Shown here: positions 34,133 to 41,581 of the stretch, in pieces
How the letters are laid out: each line of letters begins with the position of its first letter
Numbering within the stretch: position 1 is the stretch's first letter
NCBI RefSeq assembly: GCF_032930845.1
Contig: NZ_CP136758.1
Span: 248,001 to 312,000, forward strand
DNA from: Parvularcula sp. LCG005
GTDB taxonomy: Bacteria; Pseudomonadota; Alphaproteobacteria; Caulobacterales; Parvularculaceae
Length of the DNA: 64,000 nucleotides
Direction: 5' to 3'
Made by a program: the position numbers and the translations under genes
Notes under the pieces: model-generated
Databases searched by the model: none
The model's input: only the letters and a program-made list of their open reading frames with translations
Told to the model about the DNA's origin: nothing

Positions 34133-37100
34133 TCCGTTGGGGGGCAATCGTCGGCGCGATTATTCTCGCGGTGGTCTTGCCCATCGACGCAGCTGCCGAA
34201 CAGCTGACCGTCGGGCCAGATCGTCAGTACCGTGACCTTGATGCCGCTGTCCGTGCGTCCCGCGCCGGGGACGAGCTGGTGCTCCAGCCGGGGCGCTATG
34301 TTGCTGCTGATCTGAAAATTCCTCATGACCTGACACTGACGGGAACCGGTGACGTTGTGCTGTACGCCCCGGCACCAGTGGCCAAGGGCTTGCTTGTCCC
34401 GGGAGCCGGCACAGAGATTGTGGTCCGTAACCTGACTTTTGAGGGTGCCAGATCACCAGATCGCAATGGGGCGGGCATTCGCTTTGAAGGTTCTTCCCTG
34501 CGCGTCGAGGACAGCACGTTCCGGCGCAATGAGGACGGTATTCTCGCCACCGGCGACCCGGGCGGCATGCTGGTCATCCACCGATCCCGGTTTGAAGCAA
34601 ACGGTCATGGCGATGGCTATTCCCACGCCATTTATCAGTCCCGTGGACAGCGTTTTGAAGTGCATGATTCCGATTTTGTCGGCACCCGGATCGGTCATCA
34701 CGTCAAATCGCTGGCGGCGCTTATCGTCGTCGACAATAACCGCTTCGATGATGGGGACGGTGAGCCGTCCTATGTCGTTGACGCCACGGCGGGCGGACGG
34801 CTCATCATCACAAACAATCAGGTGATACGGCGCGCCTCGGCCAGCCAGGATACGCTGTTCAATTACGACGTGTCGCGCGGCGGCCGTGTCGGCGCTGTGA
34901 CGATAAGCGACAATGTGCTGACGACCGCCAAGCGCGGTACGGAGCTGCTGCGCAACCCCGAACGTGCGCCCGTGACATCGACGGACAATCGCTTTCAGAC
35001 GGCGGCACGCGGCTCATTCGATGATATTCGCAACGCCGAGACGGTTGCAGAACCGGCCATGCCCGCCGCATCGCCGCGCGCCGTTGTTCCGGCCATTCAG
35101 TCCACGAGTGACGTCGACAGCCGGCTTGAAAACCTGACCCCGCAACAGCGCCGTGCAGTGGCCAAGCTCGTAGCCCAGACGCCGCCGGTGGAGCGCGATC
35201 TGACCCACCCAAAAGTGTCGGCAGATGGGCTCTTACATAGTCCGCAGTTCCCGCCGAAGGCCGACGGGGACCTCGTTCGGTTCAAGCTGCGCCCCGTGAT
35301 TGCCGGCGAGTCCCCTTATGTCATTTTTGGCCAGGTGTTCGAGCCCGGCATGGTCAAACCCGATACGGGTCTCGTCGCCCGAATTGGCGGTACCGAAGTG
35401 CCGGTTCAGATCGTGCCAAAAGCGCTGCATCCGGACGGATCGGTACGGCATGCGGTGCTGTCGCTACGGGTGCCTGACGGAACGACGGCAATTGTGGATG
35501 CCGCCCTGCGATTAGGGCCTGCGCCCTCTGGTCCAGCTGCGGGCCTTGATAGCCTGCCCAATCTCATGCTGACTGTTGAAGGAAATCTTGGCGGCCGCAC
35601 GCCCACGACCATCAAACGGTCGCTGCGCGGGTTTCTTGACCATTCAACAGTCTGGGTGAACGGCCCTGTGGTCACGGAACGGACGGGGCGCAGCGAGCTT
35701 GGGCCTCTGCTATCGGTCACCGCAGATATGCGGCTTTACGCAGACCGGACGGGGCGCGTCCGCCTGACCTTTGAGAATTACAAGACATTTCACGATGCGC
35801 CCCGGGACCTGTCCTATCGCGTCACCGTTACGGATGGCGATGAGGTGCTGTTCGCCGACACGATCAATCTGCATTACCGCAACGCTGGCTGGACGACGGT
35901 TCTGCCGATCCGTGCACGGCGTGCCTTTGATGTCGTTCATGATCTAGAAAGTCTGATCGCTGCGGGCGCCATGCCGGGCTATGACCTGGCATTGGGGATT
36001 GCACCGGACAGCCTGCCGTCAACGAATGAGCCCGTCCGCCCAGGCGTCGCCGGTCCCCTGACCCCCTATATGCCAACGACGGGGGGGCGGACCGATATCG
36101 GGCCCCAGACCGGTTGGGCCGCCGCATGGACCATCACACAGGACCCGGCCGCGAAACGTTTACTTCTTTATACGGCTGATATTGGCATCACAGTGCCGTG
36201 GCACTTCCGTGACGATGCGACGGGGTTGCCTGTCATCACCACGAACCGGCCCCGCTTCTGGGCAGAAGAGCGCGGGGCGGAAGCCAAATACGGCAAGGAC
36301 CGCGTACCTGCCAGCCTGTTCGCCGGGCAGTCTGGCGGCTGGACACCGGATGTTGCGCACAAGCCAAGCCTTGCCTATCCGGCCTATCTGGCCACGGGTG
36401 AGGCGGTTTATGCCCGCGAACTGGCCCATGAAGCAGCTTTCGCCATCACCAATATATGGCCGGATCTGCGCGGCCCGTCGGGGGATCTTCTCACTGGCGC
36501 GCTGCAGTTGCGGACCACGGCGTGGAGCCTGCGGTCGGTGGGCGATGCCGCTTTCATTCTGCCCGAGGATCATCCGCTGAAGGATTATTTCAGGACGGTT
36601 CTCGCCCATAATATCGACGATCTGGTCGGGAATTATGTTCGCCGCGGGACGATGGATAGTGCCGGGGAGACAGAAGGCTATTTTGGCATTGCTTCAGCAC
36701 GGGAGGACGAGGCGATCTCGCCGTGGCAGAACGATTACATGGCCATCGTACTGGCGCAGGAGGTACGGCGCGGGACACCGGGGGCGCGGGCCCTTCTGAA
36801 CTGGTCCGCCGGCTATGTCGCAGGCCGGGTGCTGGCACCGGGGTCCAATATTGATGTCATTGCCGGCCAGCGGCAACGGGTGATTGGTCCGACCGGCGCG
36901 CGGTACCAGAGCTGGCGTGACATTTTCACGGAGACGGCCCGTCTGCATCCGGACGATGTCTATCTGGGGGGCGCGGAAGGCGGCTATGGCCTGCTGCGCG
37001 GGGCCCTAGGGGCGATTGTCCAGGCCACGAATGACCCAAGGGCTACTGTCGCGCTGGCGCGCCTCAAGGCCTTGGAAGGGGGCGACAAGCTGACAGAACC

Positions 37101-37158
37101 GTCCAATCAGCTTGGACGGTCCTACAGCCCGCAATTCGCGCTGGATCCTGCCGACTGA
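34129..37158 (+). CDS. Large secreted protein with N-terminal right-handed beta-helix domain
   Basis: A protein of 1009 residues. IVGAIILAVVLPIDAAAEQ is a signal peptide. Residues about 25-310 read as a parallel beta-helix of the pectate-lyase type: DRQYRDLDAAVRASRAGDEL at the start, then short strands such as LRVEDSTFRRNEDGILA, FEVHDSDFVGTRIGHHVKS and LIITNNQVIRR. A linker follows. Residues about 365-620 are beta-rich, with HPDGSVRHAVLSLRVPDGTT. Residues about 680-1000 are helical, with TEGYFGIASAREDEAISPWQND and GARALLNWSAGYVAGRVLA. It may be a polysaccharide lyase, epimerase or binding protein, but I recognise no catalytic motif. It is translationally coupled to galE. Confidence 0.7.
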   Translation: MIRWGAIVGAIILAVVLPIDAAAEQLTVGPDRQYRDLDAAVRASRAGDELVLQPGRYVAADLKIPHDLTLTGTGDVVLYAPAPVAKGLLVPGAGTEIVVRNLTFEGARSPDRNGAGIRFEGSSLRVEDSTFRRNEDGILATGDPGGMLVIHRSRFEANGHGDGYSHAIYQSRGQRFEVHDSDFVGTRIGHHVKSLAALIVVDNNRFDDGDGEPSYVVDATAGGRLIITNNQVIRRASASQDTLFNYDVSRGGRVGAVTISDNVLTTAKRGTELLRNPERAPVTSTDNRFQTAARGSFDDIRNAETVAEPAMPAASPRAVVPAIQSTSDVDSRLENLTPQQRRAVAKLVAQTPPVERDLTHPKVSADGLLHSPQFPPKADGDLVRFKLRPVIAGESPYVIFGQVFEPGMVKPDTGLVARIGGTEVPVQIVPKALHPDGSVRHAVLSLRVPDGTTAIVDAALRLGPAPSGPAAGLDSLPNLMLTVEGNLGGRTPTTIKRSLRGFLDHSTVWVNGPVVTERTGRSELGPLLSVTADMRLYADRTGRVRLTFENYKTFHDAPRDLSYRVTVTDGDEVLFADTINLHYRNAGWTTVLPIRARRAFDVVHDLESLIAAGAMPGYDLALGIAPDSLPSTNEPVRPGVAGPLTPYMPTTGGRTDIGPQTGWAAAWTITQDPAAKRLLLYTADIGITVPWHFRDDATGLPVITTNRPRFWAEERGAEAKYGKDRVPASLFAGQSGGWTPDVAHKPSLAYPAYLATGEAVYARELAHEAAFAITNIWPDLRGPSGDLLTGALQLRTTAWSLRSVGDAAFILPEDHPLKDYFRTVLAHNIDDLVGNYVRRGTMDSAGETEGYFGIASAREDEAISPWQNDYMAIVLAQEVRRGTPGARALLNWSAGYVAGRVLAPGSNIDVIAGQRQRVIGPTGARYQSWRDIFTETARLHPDDVYLGGAEGGYGLLRGALGAIVQATNDPRATVALARLKALEGGDKLTEPSNQLGRSYSPQFALDPAD

Positions 37159-38229
37159 TCAGCTCGAGATCGCCATGGCCTCAAGCCCGGACAGGCGCAT
37201 CTTGATCGGCAGATCGGGCAGCTTGCGCGGGGTAATGCCGTCGACAGCCTTGGCGAAAGCTTCGATATGCGGCGGTGTGGTGCCGCAGCAGCCGCCCACA
37301 ATGTTCAGCAGCCCGGACTCGGCCCACTCTTTGATGTGGACGGACATGCTTTCCGGCGTCTCGTCATACTCACCGAAAGCATTCGGCAGCCCGGCATTGG
37401 GATAGGCGGAGATATGGCAGTCGGCCGAGGTCGACAGGTCCACCACATAGGGGCGCATCAGGTCCGGGCCCAGCGAGCAGTTGACCCCGACGGAGATCGG
37501 CTTGGCATGGCGGACGGAATGCCAGAACGCTTCCGGCGTCTGGCCGGTCAGTGTACGGCCGGACTGGTCCGGGATCATGACCGACAGCATGATGGGCAGG
37601 CTGAAGCCCAGTTCCTCAAAAAGATCTTCTATAGCGAAGATCGCCGCGCGGACATTCAGCGTATCGGTGATGGTTTCGATCAGCAGGATATCGGCGCCGC
37701 CCTCGATCAGGCCGCTGGCTGCCTCGCGATAGGCCGCGGCCAGTTCATCGAAATCAACATTGCGCGCGCCGGGATCGTTCACGTCTGGGCTCAAGGACGC
37801 CGAGCGGTTTGTCGGGCCGATTGCCCCTGCGACAAAGCGCGGCTTTTCGGGCGTGCTGACGGCGTCGGCGGCCTCGCGCGCCAGCCTTGCACCAACCACG
37901 TTCAGCTCCCGCGCCAGCTCTTCCATGCCGTAATCGGCTTGAGCAATTGTGGTCGCGCTGAACGTATTGGTTTCGATAATGTCGGCGCCCGCATCGAGAT
38001 ATTGCTGGTGAATGTCAGTGATGATGTCGGGACGGGTCAGACACAGCAGGTCGTTATTGCCGCCCACATCTGATGGCCAGTCCTTGAACCGCTCACCGCG
38101 ATAATCCGCCTCTTTCAGCTTGTGACGCTGGATCATGGTGCCCGCAGCCCCGTCGAGGACAAGAATGCGGTCGTTTAGCGCTTTTTCGAGCGCGTCCAGA
38201 CGCTTGGCGCGGGCGGTATCGATGGCCAT
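37159..38229 (-). CDS. metH: Homocysteine S-methyltransferase: stand-alone N-terminal half of methionine synthase
   Basis: A protein of 356 residues matching the homocysteine-binding domain of cobalamin-dependent Met[21 protein letters not shown] begins the barrel, [19 protein letters not shown] follows, and the zinc ligands are Cys in [12 protein letters not shown] and the two Cys of [17 protein letters not shown]. coli MetH continues with the folate, cobalamin and activation domains in one chain; here the gene ends after the first domain, the split form common in Alphaproteobacteria. The rest (the larger subunit) is not in the window. ATG 38229 has GGAGA upstream. A perfect palindrome at 38255-38274 lies just upstream and is a likely operator. 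Confidence 0.88.
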   Translation of the reverse strand: MAIDTARAKRLDALEKALNDRILVLDGAAGTMIQRHKLKEADYRGERFKDWPSDVGGNNDLLCLTRPDIITDIHQQYLDAGADIIETNTFSATTIAQADYGMEELARELNVVGARLAREAADAVSTPEKPRFVAGAIGPTNRSASLSPDVNDPGARNVDFDELAAAYREAASGLIEGGADILLIETITDTLNVRAAIFAIEDLFEELGFSLPIMLSVMIPDQSGRTLTGQTPEAFWHSVRHAKPISVGVNCSLGPDLMRPYVVDLSTSADCHISAYPNAGLPNAFGEYDETPESMSVHIKEWAESGLLNIVGGCCGTTPPHIEAFAKAVDGITPRKLPDLPIKMRLSGLEAMAISS

Positions 38230-38254
38230 GAGGTTCTCCGGTGTTGAAAATCGG

Positions 38255-38274
38255 ATATAAAGAATTCTTTATAT
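38255..38274. promoter_or_regulatory. Perfect 20-bp palindrome upstream of metH, SahR/ArsR-type operator candidate
   Basis: ATATAAAGAATTCTTTATAT is its own reverse complement, 26 bases upstream of the metH start. ArsR-family regulators of the SahR type, which respond to S-adenosylhomocysteine, bind AT-rich palindromes with an AAAGA/TCTTT core before methionine genes in Proteobacteria. The palindrome is seen; the regulator is inferred from memory of that family. Confidence 0.6.
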
Positions 38275-38395
38275 GATGCCAAGCCCTGTCGACTTTCGCA
38301 AAAATCGGCGCGTCCGAGCAGGCTCGGACATTGACGAAAGGGTCGGGCACCTTAGTTTCAGGGGTGAGATTCACCTTTCCTGAAAGGATATAATA

Positions 38396-39004
38396 ATGGC
38401 TGTAGAATTACCGGCACTCCCCTATGCGCGCGACGCGCTGGAGCCTCACGTTTCAAAGGAAACTCTCGACTATCACTACGGCAAACACCATCAGGCGTAT
38501 GTCGACAACCTCAACGGTCTGATCAAGGATACCGACCTTGATTCAAAGCCGCTTGAGGAAATCATTCTGCACGCGGATAAAGAAGGCAAGGCCGGCATTT
38601 TCAATAATGCTGCGCAGGTCTGGAACCACACTTTCTACTGGAACTCGATGACACCATCGAGCGGTGGCGGTGCGCCAAAAGCGGGCTCGAAGCTGGCTGC
38701 GGCGATCGACGAAGCCTTCGGTTCCTACGACAAGTTCAAGGACGAGTTCGCCACCGCCGGCAAGACACAGTTCGGTTCCGGCTGGGCATGGCTCGTCGCC
38801 AAGGGCGGCAAGCTTGAAGTGCGCAAGACGGCCAATGCCGAAACCCCGCTGACCGAAGCCGGCGTGACACCGCTCCTGACCATGGATGTGTGGGAGCATG
38901 CCTATTACCTCGACTACCAGAATGCGCGTCCGAAATATATCGAGCACTGGCTCGAAAATCTGGCGAACTGGGATTTTGCCGAGCAGAATTTCGAAGCGGC
39001 CTGA
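38396..39004 (+). CDS. sodB: Superoxide dismutase [Fe]
   Basis: A protein of 202 residues, the normal length of Fe/Mn superoxide dismutases. Metal ligands are all present: His27 in LDYHYGKHHQAY, His78 in AAQVWNHTFYW, Asp164 and His168 in LTMDVWEHAYYLDYQNARPK. The AAQVWNHTFYWNSM and FGSGWAWL signatures, with Gln in FGSGW context absent and Phe-Tyr-Trp near His78, favour the iron form over manganese, though metal choice cannot be settled by sequence alone. There is no signal peptide, so it is cytoplasmic and removes superoxide there. The ribosome site GAAAGGA lies upstream of ATG 38396. It is followed by a terminator. Confidence 0.93.
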   Translation: MAVELPALPYARDALEPHVSKETLDYHYGKHHQAYVDNLNGLIKDTDLDSKPLEEIILHADKEGKAGIFNNAAQVWNHTFYWNSMTPSSGGGAPKAGSKLAAAIDEAFGSYDKFKDEFATAGKTQFGSGWAWLVAKGGKLEVRKTANAETPLTEAGVTPLLTMDVWEHAYYLDYQNARPKYIEHWLENLANWDFAEQNFEAA

Positions 39005-39026
39005 CAGCCTGACGCCCACTGATAAA

Positions 39027-39053
39027 AGGCCCCGCTGCATGCGGGGCTTTTTT
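39027..39053. terminator. Bidirectional Rho-independent terminator between sodB and the hydrolase gene
   Basis: The stem GCCCCGC / GCGGGGC around TGCAT is followed by seven T residues on the plus strand and preceded by four A residues. It ends inside the stop codon of the convergent gene (39052-39054). Confidence 0.85.
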
Positions 39054-40134
39054 ATGGCGTGATGACCGAGACGGCCAATTCATCGATGGAAGCCAGGACG
39101 GGCAGGCGCACCGCATCGTCCTCAAAGCCGAGACAATGGCTTGCCGCCTCGATTGTGACGACCTCACAATCGGCAAGACCGTCTGAGCAAAGCCGAAGGG
39201 ACCTGTCGTTGAACACCACATTGTCCTGACCCGCGAGGATCATCCGCACTGGGACCGACAGGTCATCCAGTGCGGCACCGTCCGTCAGGTCACGGCCCGA
39301 CCGTTCCAGGCCGCTGAACCATTTCGCGGTGACGCCGCCGACCCGATACTCTGTGTGAAGCGTATAGAAAGCATCGCGCAGGTGGATGCGGTCTTCGCGG
39401 TCACCGCACCATTGGCTTTTCTCCTCGCTATCCCAGTTCACATGCCAGTTGCGCTGGCCCGGCGCATATCGGTTGCCAAGTCGCGTATGGTTGGCAAACC
39501 ATGCATAGGCCTTCGCAGCCGCCCTCGGCATGCCCGGATTGGCCTCAAGCGCGGGAACAAGCGGCACGATGCCCGCAATGTCCATCTCGTGGTCTGCGGC
39601 GGCGCGCAGGACGGCGTGACCGCCCATGCTTTCACCCACCAGAATGATCTGGCTGTCTGACTGTGCTGCAATATGATCCGTTACCAGATCAACCGCATTG
39701 CCATATTGCTGGAACCGGCCGGTATAGGGTTTTTCAGGATTGTCCCGCCGCCTGACGGATCCGCCCTGTCCGGGCAGGTCCATGGCCACAACGCGGTAAC
39801 CCTGAGCGCGCCAGTGGGCGTAGAAATCAGCATAGAGCTCCACGGTGCTCGTGAAACCGGGGATATAGAGGATGGTGACCGGGGCATCGACGGGCCCTGC
39901 GCTACCAAAACGGATCACCCCCTCATCGGCAAAATCCAGTGTCTCGAAGGTCCAGTCGTCGGGTAGGGGCGCAAGATTGGCGTCGAGGTAGTCCGTCGCC
40001 TTCTGTTCATCGGCAGCCGTTACAGTGGAAGGGGTATAGGGTTTGGGTCGTGCCACCACCACGATCACGACCAGCATCACCACCACCAGCGCCCACAGGG
40101 CGTCACCTCGACCGATTTTCGTCCTGATCTCCAT
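39052..40134 (-). CDS. Membrane-anchored alpha/beta hydrolase
   Basis: A protein of 360 residues from ATG 40134; ATG 40161 is possible. An N-terminal membrane segment (ALWALVVVMLVVIVVVA) anchors it, with the enzyme probably in the periplasm. The hydrolase fold runs from ILYIPGFTSTVELYADFYAH and VVAMDLPGQGGSVRR. The nucleophile elbow is IILVGESMGGHAVLRAAAD, with Ser in G-E-S-M-G, followed by the Asp of RMILAGQDNVVFND and the His of VVTIEAASHCLGF. It resembles serine aminopeptidase/lysophospholipase-type (Hydrolase_4) proteins. The substrate is unknown. It is followed by the sodB terminator; the upstream tandem FKBP gene is separated by its own terminator. Confidence 0.8.
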   Translation of the reverse strand: MEIRTKIGRGDALWALVVVMLVVIVVVARPKPYTPSTVTAADEQKATDYLDANLAPLPDDWTFETLDFADEGVIRFGSAGPVDAPVTILYIPGFTSTVELYADFYAHWRAQGYRVVAMDLPGQGGSVRRRDNPEKPYTGRFQQYGNAVDLVTDHIAAQSDSQIILVGESMGGHAVLRAAADHEMDIAGIVPLVPALEANPGMPRAAAKAYAWFANHTRLGNRYAPGQRNWHVNWDSEEKSQWCGDREDRIHLRDAFYTLHTEYRVGGVTAKWFSGLERSGRDLTDGAALDDLSVPVRMILAGQDNVVFNDRSLRLCSDGLADCEVVTIEAASHCLGFEDDAVRLPVLASIDELAVSVITP

Positions 40135-40232
40135 GACCTGCCCTTTGCTCGTCTGTGCCATCTTGGCGCGGGGCGGGGGCGGAGGCAATTGAAGCTGTCG
40201 CGACCGACTCGCCCATAAAACCGACTGGCCCA

Positions 40233-40262
40233 TAAAAAAGCGCGCCCCGGAAGGGACGCGCT
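40233..40262 (-). terminator. Rho-independent terminator after the FKBP gene
   Basis: On the minus strand the stem AGCGCGTCCC / GGGGCGCGCT (one G-T wobble) around TTCC is followed by a run of T residues. It lies 23 bases past the stop of 40285-41376. Confidence 0.8.
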
Positions 40263-40284
40263 CGCTTGGTCGGTGATGACCGGC

Positions 40285-41376
40285 TTACTTGATGTCGAGC
40301 AGCTCGACCTCAAAGACCAGCGCCTGGGCCGGGCCGATCGGGCCGCCGGGCGTGCCGCGGTCGCCATAGGCAATGTCAGACGGAATGTAGAAACGATACT
40401 TGTCGCCCACATTCATCAGCGCGACGCCTTCGGTCCAGCCGGGGATCACGCGGTTCAGCGGGAACTCGGTTGGCTCACCGCGGTCATAGGAGCTGTCGAA
40501 TGGAGTGCCATCGGGAAGCGTGCCCTTGTAGTGAACGCGGACGACATCGGTTGGCGCCGGTGTCGCGCCCTGACCGCCATCTTCCAGCACTTCATACAGA
40601 AGGCCGCTTTCGGTCTCGGTCACGCCATCCTTCTTGGCCATTTCAGCGAGGAAGGCCTGTGACTTTTCACGGTTGTCGGCGACCATGGCTTCGAACTGCT
40701 CACGCTGGGTGTTCTGTTGCGCTTCGGCTTCAAGGCGCGCCTCTTCCGCGAGGCGTTCCTGCTCAGCGATGACCTCGGCACGGCGCTCCGGCTCATCCTC
40801 TCCAATGATTTCGAACAGCTGGATGTCAAAGATCAGCGTCTCGTTTGGCTCAAACAGGCCGGGCAGGCCTTCTTCACCAAACGCCTGTTCCGGCGCGATG
40901 ATCACGCGGGCGGTTTCGCCCTCATGCATTTGCGCCAGCGCGACAGGCACGCCGGGAATCGGAATTTCGGTGAAGGACTCAACGACGAGCGGCTCGGGCA
41001 GGGCGCTTGAATCGTCAAACACCCGACCGCCAATGACGGAGCCTTTATAGTGGAAGCGCAGGACGTCGGTCGGTCCGGCTGTCTTGCCGCCATTGCCTTC
41101 TTCCAGCACTTCGAACAGCACGCCTTCTTCAAGCTCACGCACACCATCGCGCGCTTTCTGCTCGGCGATGAATTCAGCGGATTTCTTGGCGTTCAGCTCA
41201 TAAATCGGGCTTTTGGGGGCGTCTGGAATTTGCACGGCCATGTTCACATCGGCCTCTTCGACCGCCTCTTCCACTTTTTCGGCTTTTGCTTCGTCATCTG
41301 CGTCATTTTTTCCACCGCACGCGGCGAGCACGCTGACAGAGGCCAGAAGGGCGAGGCGAAGGACGGGATTCTGCAT
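40285..41376 (-). CDS. Tandem FKBP-type peptidyl-prolyl isomerase lipoprotein
   Basis: A protein of 363 residues with a lipoprotein signal: LRLALLASVSVLAACGGKND, lipobox LAAC. It has two FKBP domains. The first (about 90-215) has VLRFHYKGSVIGGRVFDDSS and ARVIIAPEQAFGEEGLPGLF but lacks several aromatic pocket residues, so it may be inactive. The second (about 260-363) is complete: VVRVHYKGTLPDGTPFDSSY, VIPGWTEGVALMNVGDKYRF and YIPSDIAYGDRGTPGGPIGP. A charged coiled-coil stretch (EDEPERRAEVIAEQERLAEE) links them. Periplasmic FKBP proteins speed proline isomerisation during folding of exported proteins. One gene with two domains instead of the usual one is unusual. Confidence 0.87.
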   Translation of the reverse strand: MQNPVLRLALLASVSVLAACGGKNDADDEAKAEKVEEAVEEADVNMAVQIPDAPKSPIYELNAKKSAEFIAEQKARDGVRELEEGVLFEVLEEGNGGKTAGPTDVLRFHYKGSVIGGRVFDDSSALPEPLVVESFTEIPIPGVPVALAQMHEGETARVIIAPEQAFGEEGLPGLFEPNETLIFDIQLFEIIGEDEPERRAEVIAEQERLAEEARLEAEAQQNTQREQFEAMVADNREKSQAFLAEMAKKDGVTETESGLLYEVLEDGGQGATPAPTDVVRVHYKGTLPDGTPFDSSYDRGEPTEFPLNRVIPGWTEGVALMNVGDKYRFYIPSDIAYGDRGTPGGPIGPAQALVFEVELLDIK

Positions 41377-41493
41377 AAAAACGGCTTTCTTTGATCGGTC
41401 CCGGGGGGTCTACTCCGGGAGGCGCATAGCCGTCCACCGCCACAAATTAAAGGGTTGTTAACCCGAAAAGGGCGACGCCTTACAGGTAGTGGA

Positions 41494-41509
41494 AAACCAT
41501 ATCTTGACC
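41494..41509. promoter_or_regulatory. NrdR-like box, distal copy, upstream of nrdA
   Basis: The core CCATATCTTG fits the NrdR consensus, in which C-w-A-t-A-T-a-T-w-G is the central part. Its centre lies 31 bases from that of the second box, the three-turn spacing known for NrdR operator pairs. Confidence 0.6.
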
Positions 41510-41524
41510 CGAATGGTGGTTTGG

Positions 41525-41540
41525 CCCCTAGATATGGTGT
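41525..41540. promoter_or_regulatory. NrdR-like box, proximal copy, upstream of nrdA
   Basis: The sequence CTAGATATGG with flanking GTGT is the inverse of the distal copy (ACACCATATCTAG on the other strand). It lies 42 bases before the nrdA start. Together the pair would repress ribonucleotide reductase when dATP/ATP is bound to NrdR. Confidence 0.6.
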
Positions 41541-41581
41541 TCTTGGTGGACGGCTAGGGAAATTGACGAGAGGATAGTTTC

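Noticed and set aside
33158-34147. Minus-strand open frame of 329 codons opposite galE
   Set aside because: Shadow frame of a well-conserved epimerase; no protein motifs.
37267-38073. Plus-strand open frame of 268 codons opposite metH
   Set aside because: Shadow frame in high-GC DNA; the opposite strand has clear MetH motifs.
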